This document shows, piece by piece, positions 1 to 8,116 of a stretch of 9,420 nucleotides of DNA (the stretch's first letter is position 1; each line of letters opens with the position of its first letter). The notes under the pieces were generated by a model. It saw nothing but the letters and a program-made list of their open reading frames with translations, made no database searches and had not been told where the DNA came from. A program made the translations under genes and the position numbers. Source of the stretch: Candidatus Colicola caccequi (lineage in GTDB: Bacteria > Bacteroidota > Bacteroidia > Bacteroidales > Paludibacteraceae); assembly GCA_018065205.1 (NCBI GenBank), contig JAGHTR010000163.1, positions 1-9,420 of the forward strand, in the 5' to 3' direction.

Positions 1-1473
1 CTCCATCATACTCTGTAGCAATGCCATCTGTTGACGCATCTCATCGCTAATCAACTGCTCAAACATAGGATTGGTCAAACAGTGGTCTTGCACGAAATGC
101 ATCAAATCCGGGAACCCAATCTGCAGCGTGTCGGCTGCGTGCGAGCGCATGTAATAAACAATGTGCATCGTCTCGGCATTCAATATGCTCAGATCCATCT
201 CCGGCATATAGTCGGCCATATCCACCGACATCTGACGGATGTAAGATACTAACCCTTCTGCCGTATAAGGCTGCTTGAGCAAGGTCGGATACGAAATAAC
301 GGCCAATACACTTGAGTCTTGCTTCAAACTATCCGATAACGCAAAAACAGCATTCTCTTCGTCCGTATGATACAACGTCACAATCGTATTCGTCTTCGGG
401 AAGATCTTCTCAATCTTGCTCTCGCCATTCGTCGAGAAAGAAATCTCTGTCTGTCTGGAATAATAGAATGCTACACCAAACAGCAGCACACTCGCAATGG
501 CCAATGAAACCTTATGGTGCGTGGCGAACCAACCTAACCGATCCGTAGGTATGATAAAAGTGCGCTTCTCGGTGCGTGCAATCCCCTTATGGAAAATGAG
601 CAGCAAGGAGGGCAACAAGGTGAAAGTGGTCATCAAACTGCATACTACACCCTTTGCCAGAACAACACCTAAGTCTAAACCAATCTTAACGCGCATAAAG
701 GCAAGCATAATCAAACCCACTACCGTCGTTAAGGCACTACTCAAAATGGCGGCGGACGCTTTGCGTATCGAGCGGTTCATCGACTCCACTAACGTGCGCT
801 CCGGATTAATCTCCTGACGGAAACGATTGGATAGCACAATGGCATAGTCTAATGATAACACTAATTGCAGAATGGCTACAATATAATTCGTTGTGATACT
901 AACCGATGGCAACAACGCATTGGTGCCAATGTTAATAACCACCGCTACACCAATCGCCAATAAATAAATAATCGGTTCCAACCACGATTGCGACATCACC
1001 ACTAGAATAATCAAAATCAATACTCCGGCAATTGCCAAAGCCGAGAAGGGTGGAGTGGCTCCGTCCTGACTCGTCTCTACAATCACGTCGTCCCCGTATT
1101 CCGAACGAATGGAATAACCAAAACTCTTTTGGTCGATATTCGCCGGAACAAGCAGGTCGTATTTGGTGTAAACACTGTCTTTACTAATCGTGTAACTCAC
1201 ACCATTCACCTCTTTTAAGGCATCTAACTCGGTGGCAATCTGCTGACGCTCTTCGTTCGTCAGATGAGCGAACATAACCTTTACATTGGCGTTGTTCAAC
1301 TGCGCCTCACCAAAATTAGTGGTCAGGATCTCTATACCCTGTTTCATCCGGGAGTGGTCAGGCAAGTACTTGGTCATGTCTGAATTGACATTGACGCGCG
1401 GAATAAGAAATACACAACCTGCTGCTATCAGCAGTGTCATGAACATAAGAATAAGATGACCGTATTTTTTCAT
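1..1473 (-). CDS. RND/MMPL-family membrane transporter, N-terminal part (cut by window edge)
   Basis: Reading leftward from ATG at 1473 there is an open frame of 491 codons with no stop before the window edge, so the C-terminal part is missing. A membrane segment at about residues 6-25 is followed by a periplasmic-type domain (about 30-140). A cluster of hydrophobic segments follows (about 145-163, 169-189, 196-216, 246-260, 266-295), and a further one at about 321-338 opens the second half. The stretch LSLDYAIVLSNRFRQE (residues 206-221) matches the DY-containing motif of MMPL/SSD-type RND proteins. This family exports lipids or other hydrophobic compounds, usually driven by proton flow; the substrate here cannot be told. 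It starts 15 bases after the FeoB-like gene and is probably co-transcribed with it. A second periplasmic domain starts at about residue 340. The family call is firm; the function is not. Confidence 0.88.
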   Translation of the reverse strand, partial: MKKYGHLILMFMTLLIAAGCVFLIPRVNVNSDMTKYLPDHSRMKQGIEILTTNFGEAQLNNANVKVMFAHLTNEERQQIATELDALKEVNGVSYTISKDSVYTKYDLLVPANIDQKSFGYSIRSEYGDDVIVETSQDGATPPFSALAIAGVLILIILVVMSQSWLEPIIYLLAIGVAVVINIGTNALLPSVSITTNYIVAILQLVLSLDYAIVLSNRFRQEINPERTLVESMNRSIRKASAAILSSALTTVVGLIMLAFMRVKIGLDLGVVLAKGVVCSLMTTFTLLPSLLLIFHKGIARTEKRTFIIPTDRLGWFATHHKVSLAIASVLLFGVAFYYSRQTEISFSTNGESKIEKIFPKTNTIVTLYHTDEENAVFALSDSLKQDSSVLAVISYPTLLKQPYTAEGLVSYIRQMSVDMADYMPEMDLSILNAETMHIVYYMRSHAADTLQIGFPDLMHFVQDHCLTNPMFEQLISDEMRQQMALLQSMME

Positions 1474-1488
1474 AAATCTCTAATTGGC

Positions 1489-2625
1489 TTATTGCAGGAG
1501 TAATCCTATCATATTAATAATAAACGCCATCACCCAGGCTAACACCAACGAATAAATCACGATGAAGGTTGCCCACTTGGCATTAATCTCTCTCTTTATT
1601 GTATTAATCGTTGCTACGCAAGGGAAATAAAGCAGGGTGAAAATCAGGAAGGCATACGCACTGGCGGCACTGAATACCGTGCCATCCGTGCCAAACAAAA
1701 TGGCAAAGGTCGATGCAATTGCTTCTTTGGCAGGCAGACCTGACAATAAACATACCGACATCTTCCAGTCAAACCCTAAGGGACGCATCACCGGTTCAAT
1801 AGCCTTACCTATTGCTGCCAGCCACGAGGACTCTAATTGGCCCAAGTCTCCGGCAGGGAAATACTCCAGCACCCATATCACCACCGAGGCCAGTACAATC
1901 ACCGTGAATACACTGCTCAGAAAATCCATGGTGCGCATCCATATATGTTGACCGATATGACGCCAATTAGGAGCGTACAACTTCGGCTTCTCATGAATGG
2001 GACAGTCCGCCGGCATGTTAAACCAACGCGTCTTACTCATCACTGCCGCAAAACCTAAACTGAAACATAGACTTAATAAGTACAACGATCCCAACACCAA
2101 TGCTTTATGCGAGGGGAAAACAGTGGCTATTAACAATAAATAAATAGGTAACCTGCCCGAGCACGAAATGAACGGCACCATTAACATCGTCAGCATCCGC
2201 TCCTTCTCGTTATGCACGTTCTTGGCCGCCAAAATAGCCGGCACATTGCATCCAAAGCCCATCAATAACGGTATGAACGAATAACCATGCAACCCGATCC
2301 GGTGCATGAAACCATCCATATAGTACGATACACGTGCTAAATAGCCCGTCTCTTCCATTAAACTCAGGAAAAAGAACAAAATCAATATATTCGGTAGTGC
2401 CGTCAGCAATGAACCTACACCCTGAATGATGCCGTCCGTAATCAAACTGCGCATCCAGCCTTCGGTCATGATACCCTTCACCCATCCGTAAAAAGCATCC
2501 ACCCCGCGCTGCAACCATTCTTGTATAGGGCCGCCTACCGCAAAGGTTACCCAGAAAATACATGCTAATAGTACAATCAGCAGAGGTAATCCCTTCCATT
2601 CGATATGTCTTTTTTGTACGTCCAA
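1489..2625 (-). CDS. FeoB-type ferrous iron/metal permease core lacking the GTPase domain
   Basis: This 378-residue protein matches the membrane half of FeoB, the ferrous iron importer of the inner membrane. Gate 1 is visible as GFGCNVPA (residues 123-130) and SCSGRLP (154-160). Gate 2 is visible as GLPAKE (296-301), followed by FPCVAT (334-339), so the conserved cysteines C126, C155 and C336 are present. Full FeoB proteins usually exceed 600 residues because a G domain precedes this part. Here the protein begins at the point where that linker normally ends (RHIEWKGLPL, residues 6-15). An in-frame TAA lies at 2638-2640, only 15 bases before the start, so no in-frame G domain exists. The start is TTG at 2625; the first in-frame ATG (residue 53) would remove the first membrane helix. 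A promoter at 2651-2682 supports TTG. The metal could be Fe(II), Mn(II) or something else. Confidence 0.88.
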   Translation of the reverse strand: MDVQKRHIEWKGLPLLIVLLACIFWVTFAVGGPIQEWLQRGVDAFYGWVKGIMTEGWMRSLITDGIIQGVGSLLTALPNILILFFFLSLMEETGYLARVSYYMDGFMHRIGLHGYSFIPLLMGFGCNVPAILAAKNVHNEKERMLTMLMVPFISCSGRLPIYLLLIATVFPSHKALVLGSLYLLSLCFSLGFAAVMSKTRWFNMPADCPIHEKPKLYAPNWRHIGQHIWMRTMDFLSSVFTVIVLASVVIWVLEYFPAGDLGQLESSWLAAIGKAIEPVMRPLGFDWKMSVCLLSGLPAKEAIASTFAILFGTDGTVFSAASAYAFLIFTLLYFPCVATINTIKREINAKWATFIVIYSLVLAWVMAFIINMIGLLLQ

Positions 2626-2650
2626 AGTACGCCTAATTTAAATTCGCGTG

Positions 2651-2682
2651 CAAAGATATAAAAAATTACTGAATTATGCAAA
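2651..2682 (-). promoter_or_regulatory. Bacteroidota-type promoter of the FeoB-like/MMPL gene pair
   Basis: On the minus strand TTTG (2679-2682) is followed by a 20-base spacer and TATCTTTG (2651-2658). This fits the -33 TTTG and -7 TAnnTTTG elements of Bacteroidota housekeeping promoters. There are 25 bases between the -7 box and the TTG start at 2625. It shows that transcription can begin just in front of the transporter core, so the gene is unlikely to be the tail of a longer one. Confidence 0.8.
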
Positions 2683-2686
2683 TTTA

Positions 2687-2718
2687 TTTGCAGTTTCCAT
2701 TTTTTTTTTGTACCTTTG
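2687..2718 (+). promoter_or_regulatory. Bacteroidota-type promoter of the mreBCD-mrdA-rodA operon
   Basis: TTTG (2687-2690), a 20-base spacer ending in a run of ten T's and a G, and TACCTTTG (2711-2718) form a full match to the -33/-7 Bacteroidota consensus. The -7 box is 24 bases before the mreB ATG. It covers an in-frame TTG at 2716, which therefore cannot be the start codon. Its -33 box lies only four bases from the -33 box of the divergent promoter, so the two polymerase sites probably interfere. Confidence 0.85.
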
Positions 2719-2742
2719 CAGCCAAATTCTAAAAAATTGTAT

Positions 2743-3762
2743 ATGAGCCTTTTTTCTTTAACGCAAGAGATTGCTATTGACCTCGGTACGGCTAATACCA
2801 TTATCATGGTGGATGACCAAGTGGTGGTGGATGAGCCTTCTGTGGTTGCTATTAGCGCTGCGGATAATAAGATGGTCGCTGTCGGCCGTCGTGCGCAGCA
2901 GATGATAGGTAAGGGCGGCAATATAATTCGTACCGTTCGACCCCTGCGCGATGGTGTGATTGCCGACTTCTATGCCTGCGAAATGATGATCCGTGGTATG
3001 ATTAAGATGATGCCTCATCAGTCCCGCATCTTCGCACCAAGTATTCGCATGGTTGTTTGTATCCCTTCCGGTTCAACCGAAGTGGAGATTCGTGCCGTCC
3101 GCGATAGTTCGGAGCATGCCGGGGGACGCGATGTCTATATGATTTACGAACCAATGGCTGCGGCTATCGGTATGGGTATAGATGTGGAGAGCCCCGAAGG
3201 ATGTATGGTCGTTGATATAGGTGGTGGTACTACCGAAATCGCAGTCATCTCACTGGGCGGTATCGTTACCAATAAATCCATCAAAATCGCCGGTGACGAC
3301 TTCAATGCCGACATCGTTGAATACATGGGCCGTATGCATAACATCCGCATTGATGAACCTACCGCAGAGCGCATCAAGATTGCCGTAGGTAGCGCTATTC
3401 CTGAGCTCAAAGAGCCACTTGATGACTTCATCGTAGTTGGTCCTAATAAGGTGACCGCCCTGCCGATGCAAGTGCCTATCGGATACCAGGAGATTGCCCA
3501 CTGCTTGGAGAAATCCATCGCTAAGATAGAAAACGCTATCCTCCAAGCCCTGGAGACTACGCCTCCTGAGTTGTACGCCGACATAGTCAAACGCGGTATA
3601 TGGCTCACCGGTGGTGGTGCCCTCTTGCACGGACTGGCTGAACGCCTTACCAGCAAGATTACCATCCCCTTCCACGTAGCCGAAGACCCGCTTCACTGCG
3701 TCGCTCGTGGTACAGGTGTTGCCCTCAAGAATACACAGAACTTCGGTTTCCTCATTCGCTAA
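2743..3762 (+). CDS. mreB: Rod shape-determining actin-like protein MreB
   Basis: This 339-residue bacterial actin homologue polymerises with ATP under the cytoplasmic membrane and guides the elongation machinery. DLGTANT (residues 13-19) is the first phosphate loop and PLRDGVIADF (67-76) matches the conserved connecting region. YEPMAAAIG (135-143) follows, then DIGGGTTE (158-165) as the second phosphate loop and LTGGGALLHGL (288-298) as the adenosine site. The length is normal for the family. ATG at 2743 is chosen over the in-frame TTG at 2716, because the latter lies inside the promoter -7 box; the resulting N-terminus MSLFSLTQEIAIDLG is typical of Bacteroidota MreB. It is the first gene of a five-gene operon and is followed after 13 bases by mreC. 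No key residue is missing. Confidence 0.97.
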   Translation: MSLFSLTQEIAIDLGTANTIIMVDDQVVVDEPSVVAISAADNKMVAVGRRAQQMIGKGGNIIRTVRPLRDGVIADFYACEMMIRGMIKMMPHQSRIFAPSIRMVVCIPSGSTEVEIRAVRDSSEHAGGRDVYMIYEPMAAAIGMGIDVESPEGCMVVDIGGGTTEIAVISLGGIVTNKSIKIAGDDFNADIVEYMGRMHNIRIDEPTAERIKIAVGSAIPELKEPLDDFIVVGPNKVTALPMQVPIGYQEIAHCLEKSIAKIENAILQALETTPPELYADIVKRGIWLTGGGALLHGLAERLTSKITIPFHVAEDPLHCVARGTGVALKNTQNFGFLIR

Positions 3763-3775
3763 TTAACCTGCGGAC

Positions 3776-4627
3776 ATGAGGAACTTGCTCGAGTTCATAA
3801 TCAATCATAGCCACCTCCTTCTCTTTCTTTTGTTGGAGGTGGTGGCTTTTTTGCTGATTACATCTCGCCAGTCCTACCCTCAGTCCACTGTGCTCACTGC
3901 CTCTAATCGGGTAGTGGCTTCTACCAACCAAACGGCTGATGACATAGCCTCTTACTTCCATCTGCGCAAGGATAACGAGGACCTCAATGCCGAGATAGGC
4001 AGACTCCGGCAACAAGTGCAGGACCTGCAGAACCAACTCGAGCCGATTACCGAGCATCAAAACGATTCAGCCGCTATCTACCAATACGCCCATCTGAGGT
4101 ATCGCACCATACCCGCTAAGGTCATTGACCTCACTACCAACCATCAGCAGAACTACCTCACCCTCAATAAAGGTGCTCTGGATGGCATAGCCGAAGGCAT
4201 GGGCGTCATTTCCGATAAAGGTATAGTAGGTATAGTGGGACGCGTGAACGACCGATTCGCACTTGTTGTCCCAATCATCCATACCGCCACCCATCTGTCT
4301 GCACGTATTCTCAAAAATGGTCATCTGGGCTTTACCAACTGGAATGGACATGATTCGCATCATGTGGACCTCATGGAGGTGGGACGACATATATCTGTCT
4401 CACTGGGCGACAGCATCGTCACCAGCGGACTCACTCCTACCTTCCCCGAAGGACTGCTCATTGGCGTAGTGGATAAAGTAAAGTTGGAGGAAGGTGATAA
4501 CTACTACACTATCCGTGTGAACCTCAGCACCGATTTTCATCAACTTCGTTACGTACAAGTCCTATCTAACCCCTCCGCTGCATCTATGCGGCAACTCGTA
4601 GATAGTGTATCCGTTAAGAATGAATAA
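3776..4627 (+). CDS. mreC: Rod shape-determining protein MreC
   Basis: This 283-residue bitopic protein spans the inner membrane once and forms the periplasmic scaffold that contacts PBP2 and activates RodA-PBP2. A membrane segment lies at about residues 12-29. A predicted coiled coil follows at about 62-92 (EDLNAEIGRLRQQVQDLQNQ), then the beta-rich MreC domain from about 105 to 265. That domain has the family signature LNKGALDGIAEGMGV (130-144) and GIVGIVG (149-155). ATG at 3776 is 13 bases after mreB. The stop overlaps the mreD start by eight bases, so translation of the two is probably coupled. The first 25 codons contain a strong hairpin with a T run (see the separate entry). Confidence 0.95.
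   Translation: MRNLLEFIINHSHLLLFLLLEVVAFLLITSRQSYPQSTVLTASNRVVASTNQTADDIASYFHLRKDNEDLNAEIGRLRQQVQDLQNQLEPITEHQNDSAAIYQYAHLRYRTIPAKVIDLTTNHQQNYLTLNKGALDGIAEGMGVISDKGIVGIVGRVNDRFALVVPIIHTATHLSARILKNGHLGFTNWNGHDSHHVDLMEVGRHISVSLGDSIVTSGLTPTFPEGLLIGVVDKVKLEEGDNYYTIRVNLSTDFHQLRYVQVLSNPSAASMRQLVDSVSVKNE
3809..3852 (+). terminator. Terminator-like hairpin inside the start of mreC (possible attenuator)
   Basis: CCACCTCC (3811-3818) is complementary to GGAGGTGG (3835-3842). In an alternative register AGCCACC (3809-3815) pairs with GGTGGCT (3841-3847), with TCC/GGA adding an inner stem. The structure is followed directly by six T's (3847-3852). This is the form of an intrinsic terminator, but it lies 33 bases inside mreC. 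It could make some transcripts stop after mreB, leaving MreB more abundant than MreC, MreD, PBP2 and RodA. It could also be a chance product of the leucine- and valine-rich membrane segment encoded here. Confidence 0.4.
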
Positions 4628-5114
4628 CGCTGCTAAACATATTATCCGTCTTGTGGTGCTCATCCTCTTGCAGGCGCTGCTCATCAATAACCTGCATTGG
4701 TTAGGCATCTTCCATCCCTCTATCTACATCATTGGACTGCTGCTCTTGCCGGCTACTCTCTCTCGCACGGCGGAACTATTCATCGGTGCTGCAGTGGGAC
4801 TGATCATGGATATTATCTACTCCACCGCAGGGGCCCACATGGCGGCTTGCGTGGCAGTGGCGTACTTCCGTCCTCTGCTCATTCACCAACTCGTTCAGGA
4901 TGCCAATCGTATAGGCACTCAGGTCTGCTCGGCTTCTATCGGCACCAGGCAGTTTATCATACTGGCCTCACTCATGATTGCGCTGCATCAGGTCCTTGTG
5001 CTCTTCTTGGAGGCATGGAGTCTGGACCATACCGGATGGCTCATACTGTCTGCGTTATGCAGTGCCGGCGTAACCATCCTCCTCGCCTGGCTTTATGATC
5101 GTACACAACGATGA
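4620..5114 (+). CDS. mreD: Rod shape-determining membrane protein MreD
   Basis: This 164-residue, very hydrophobic protein has about five membrane helices (roughly residues 7-24, 32-48, 52-68, 112-131, 139-157). The size, hydrophobicity and position between mreC and the PBP2 gene fit MreD, the membrane partner of MreC in the elongasome. MreD sequences are poorly conserved, so the call rests mostly on context plus the helix pattern and the segment ELFIGAAVGLIMDIIYS (52-68), which resembles the family core. ATG at 4620 overlaps the end of mreC by eight bases. A GTG at 4605 is possible but would lengthen the overlap without adding a recognisable sequence. Its stop TGA overlaps the next ATG (ATGA at 5111-5114), indicating coupled translation. 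Confidence 0.9.
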   Translation: MNNAAKHIIRLVVLILLQALLINNLHWLGIFHPSIYIIGLLLLPATLSRTAELFIGAAVGLIMDIIYSTAGAHMAACVAVAYFRPLLIHQLVQDANRIGTQVCSASIGTRQFIILASLMIALHQVLVLFLEAWSLDHTGWLILSALCSAGVTILLAWLYDRTQR

Positions 5115-6937
5115 TTAACGATACGTACTATAGACGACGCTACGTGATAGCGGGCATTGCCATCGCTGTCGTGGCGATTTATATTATCCGGCTCTTTGCG
5201 CTCCAGGTCGTGGACCAATCACGGCGAGCCAAGGCGGATAATAACGCCCTTGTGCGACAACCTGTCTATGCGTCTCGCGGACTCATCTACGACCGGAACG
5301 ATTCACTCCTCGTCTTCAATCAGCCTATCTACGAGGTCCTCATCATCATACGCGAGATGGGACCTGACTTTGATGTGCCTGCTTTCTGCCGGGCGCTTCA
5401 GATAGACACTACTTATTATAACACGCGTATGGCGTGGATACGCGACCGCAGTAAGAACCGAGGATACTCTAAATATACCCACCAACTCTTTATGGGACAA
5501 CTTAAAAAAGAGGATGTCAGTCTATTAGAGGAACGATTATACCAATTCCCCGGCGTCTCTATCCGTAAACGCACCCTGCGTGACTATAACTACACCGCTG
5601 CGGCACATATCTTAGGCAGCGTCGGCGAAGTTAACCAGCGCGACTTGGACCGCGACCCCTACTACCAGCAGGGAGACTACTCCGGCAGGGACGGTATTGA
5701 ACGGCGGTACGAAGTTGAACTGCGTGGTGTCAATGGTGTCGAAGTGCTGATGCGCGATAACCGCGGACGTATTCGCGGATCATATCACGACGGCGAACTG
5801 GACCGCTCGGCGGTTGCCGGAATGAACCTTCAACTCGGTATAGACATCGATATACAAGAACTTGCGGAACAACTAATCGGCGATAATATAGGTAGTGCCG
5901 TGGCGATTGAACCCGCTACCGGCGAGGTGCTGGCACTCGTCAGCATGCCCGGTTGGGACCCCAGAGACTTGGTTGGTAAGGCTCGCAGCAAGAACTACAA
6001 CACCCTCCTGAACGACCCCCGTAAACCTCTTCTCAATCGTGCTACCCAGGCTACTTACTCGCCCGGTTCCACCTTCAAGACCCTCCAGACGCTGGTCTGC
6101 TTGGACCAAGATGGCATTCGTCCATCTACCCTCTATCCTTGTAACGGACCTGAGTCCACTCCTATTAAATGTACCCACCATCATGGCAGTCCCGTGGACC
6201 TGGGGATGGCTATCGAACAGAGTTGCAACCCCTACTACTGGTGCGCCTTCCGCGACTTGTTGCAACGGGATGGATATGGTAAGGAAAATAATGTTTTTAG
6301 GCATAATTATGCGCGGTGGAGAGAAGGCATAATGAAGTTCGGTTTAGGCAATAAATTTGAGGACTCCGACATCCCTGACCAGCGTTCCGGAAGCATCCCC
6401 TCCGTTAAGTTCTACGACCGCTGTTATGGCAAAACCGGCTGGAAAGCCATCACCATTCGTTCCCTTAGTATCGGTCAGGGTGAGGTGCTCGTTACCCCGC
6501 TGCAACTGGCTAATCAGGCGGCTTGCCTCGCTAACGATGGTTACTACATCACCCCGCATTTACTGCATAATGATTCTACCTATACCACTGCCTCGCATCG
6601 TCACGAGACAGGCATCGACACCGCTTATTTCCATATCGTCAAAAATGGTATGGCACGCGTGATGACGAATGGTACGGGACGATGGCATAATGTTGCTAAA
6701 TGGCATATTTGTGGTAAGACCGGAACGGTCCAAAATCCACATGGTAAGGACCATGCTATCTTCATCGGATTTGCCCCCAAGGATAATCCCAAGATTGCAG
6801 TGGCGGTTGCTGTGGAGAACGTCGGATTTGGTGCCACATGGGCATGCCCGATTGCGGTCAAAATGATTGATATGTACCTCACAAAACACTTCCCTGAATT
6901 GGCAGAGGAACCTGTAATTGATGAATCGACGAAATAG
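5111..6937 (+). CDS. mrdA: Penicillin-binding protein 2, elongation-specific transpeptidase
   Basis: This 608-residue class B penicillin-binding protein cross-links peptidoglycan during lateral growth and works with RodA. It has a short cytoplasmic tail and one membrane anchor (about residues 11-29). The dimerisation/pedestal domain follows, with RGLIYDR at 56-62, and then the transpeptidase domain. The catalytic triplets are all present: STFK with serine 320 and lysine 323, SCN at 371-373, and KTGT at 536-539. The length is typical. A small oddity is that the usual DRNG after RGxI reads DRND (61-64). It overlaps mreD by four bases and rodA by 17 bases, so the three are translationally linked. 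It is expected to be the mecillinam-type beta-lactam target of the organism, which is known of the family and not tested here. Confidence 0.96.
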   Translation: MINDTYYRRRYVIAGIAIAVVAIYIIRLFALQVVDQSRRAKADNNALVRQPVYASRGLIYDRNDSLLVFNQPIYEVLIIIREMGPDFDVPAFCRALQIDTTYYNTRMAWIRDRSKNRGYSKYTHQLFMGQLKKEDVSLLEERLYQFPGVSIRKRTLRDYNYTAAAHILGSVGEVNQRDLDRDPYYQQGDYSGRDGIERRYEVELRGVNGVEVLMRDNRGRIRGSYHDGELDRSAVAGMNLQLGIDIDIQELAEQLIGDNIGSAVAIEPATGEVLALVSMPGWDPRDLVGKARSKNYNTLLNDPRKPLLNRATQATYSPGSTFKTLQTLVCLDQDGIRPSTLYPCNGPESTPIKCTHHHGSPVDLGMAIEQSCNPYYWCAFRDLLQRDGYGKENNVFRHNYARWREGIMKFGLGNKFEDSDIPDQRSGSIPSVKFYDRCYGKTGWKAITIRSLSIGQGEVLVTPLQLANQAACLANDGYYITPHLLHNDSTYTTASHRHETGIDTAYFHIVKNGMARVMTNGTGRWHNVAKWHICGKTGTVQNPHGKDHAIFIGFAPKDNPKIAVAVAVENVGFGATWACPIAVKMIDMYLTKHFPELAEEPVIDESTK

Positions 6938-8066
6938 TATATGGAGTGGATTGGATTGGGTAACTATTTTCCTTTTCCTGATTCTGGCGCTGTTTGGATG
7001 GATGAACATCTACGGTGCTGGTTATAGCTTTGAGCAAACCAGTATTTTCTCGTTCTCCAACCGTGCCGGCAAGCAGTTCGTGTGGCTCATGACCGCCGTC
7101 GTCTTAGGTTTTGCTATTCTGCTCATTGATGAAAAAACCTACGATGTACTCGGTTATTGGCTATATGGTGCCACTATCCTCCTGTTGCTCGTCACGCCTA
7201 TCTTGGCGCACGATATCAAAGGGTCTCTTTCGTGGATTACTTTCGGACCTATTAGTCTGCAGCCGGCGGAGTTTGCTAAGTGCTTCACGGCCATTGCTAT
7301 TGCTAAGTACATGGGACGATATGGCTATCAGGTGCGCTCGTGGCGGGACCTTGTTGTGCCTTGTGCCATGGTCCTGCTGCCTATGTTCATCATCATGGTG
7401 CTGCAGCGTGAAACAGGTTCGGCTCTTGTCTTCTTGGCTTTCCTCTTGCCACTCTACCGTCAGGGTATGACCGGCAAGATCATGGCGGCAGGCGTCATCG
7501 CTATCGTCGTCGGAGTGGTTGTGCTCAAGGTTGGACTCATACCTGACTCCATGCTGGATAAAGTGCTGCAACCTCACCAAAAAACACGTATCGAAGTCCT
7601 TTTAGGCATGAAAGAGGACCCCACCGGAGCAGGGTATAATGTCAACCAGTCGCTTATTGCTATCGGTTCCGGAGGATTCTTCGGAAAGGGTTATCTTAAT
7701 GGCACGCAAACCAAACTCAAGTTCGTGCCGGAGCAGGATACGGACTTCATTTTCTGCACCGTTGGTGAAGAGTGGGGGTTCTTTGGTTCAACCATTGTCT
7801 TACTGCTCTATCTGGCGTTTATCTTGCGCCTTATCATGATTGCTGAACGCCAGCGGGATATCTTCAGTCAGGTCTATGCCTATGCGGTGGCAAGTATTTT
7901 CTTGGTCCACCTCACCATCAATGTCGGCATGGTCTTAGGTCTCTTGCCGGTCATCGGCATCCCCCTGCCTATGTTCAGTTACGGAGGCTCCTCCCTTTGG
8001 GGTTTCACCTTACTCCTCTTCATCCTCCTCCGCCTTGACGCCTCCCGCGTCAATAAACTCCACTAA
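6921..8066 (+). CDS. rodA: SEDS-family peptidoglycan glycosyltransferase RodA
   Basis: This 381-residue multi-helix membrane protein polymerises glycan strands from lipid II in the elongasome, paired with PBP2 encoded just upstream. Family signatures are KGSLSWITFGPISLQPAEFAK (with the core GPISLQPAEFAK at 109-120), FVPEQDTDFIF (268-278, including the conserved Asp 275 of the functional TDFIF loop) and the C-terminal LPVIGIPLPMFSYGGSS (342-358). About ten hydrophobic segments are visible. The usual QPDxGT element reads LQRETGSAL (161-169), so proline and aspartate are replaced by arginine and glutamate. ATG at 6921 is chosen over the adjoining TTG at 6918. The gene overlaps the end of mrdA by 17 bases and is the last gene of the operon. 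FtsW is the alternative, but the PBP2 and mre context favours RodA. Confidence 0.95.
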   Translation: MNRRNSIWSGLDWVTIFLFLILALFGWMNIYGAGYSFEQTSIFSFSNRAGKQFVWLMTAVVLGFAILLIDEKTYDVLGYWLYGATILLLLVTPILAHDIKGSLSWITFGPISLQPAEFAKCFTAIAIAKYMGRYGYQVRSWRDLVVPCAMVLLPMFIIMVLQRETGSALVFLAFLLPLYRQGMTGKIMAAGVIAIVVGVVVLKVGLIPDSMLDKVLQPHQKTRIEVLLGMKEDPTGAGYNVNQSLIAIGSGGFFGKGYLNGTQTKLKFVPEQDTDFIFCTVGEEWGFFGSTIVLLLYLAFILRLIMIAERQRDIFSQVYAYAVASIFLVHLTINVGMVLGLLPVIGIPLPMFSYGGSSLWGFTLLLFILLRLDASRVNKLH

Positions 8067-8116
8067 AAGCCCTTATAATAACATAACATCAACATAAGAT
8101 AGTAGGGGGGGCTAGT

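Noticed and set aside
31..817. Three plus-strand open frames at the left end
   Set aside because: They lie opposite the long, coherent minus-strand MMPL reading frame and show no recognisable protein features.
2716..2742. TTG at 2716 as an upstream start for mreB
   Set aside because: It lies within the -7 promoter box TACCTTTG, so it would not be in the transcript; ATG at 2743 gives the standard MreB N-terminus.
8105..8111. Run of seven G's as a phase-variation tract
   Set aside because: It lies after the rodA stop and in no promoter spacer, so slippage would have no obvious effect.
8068..8113. AGCCC/GGGCT pairing after rodA as its terminator
   Set aside because: The stem is only five base pairs with a long loop, and no T run follows.
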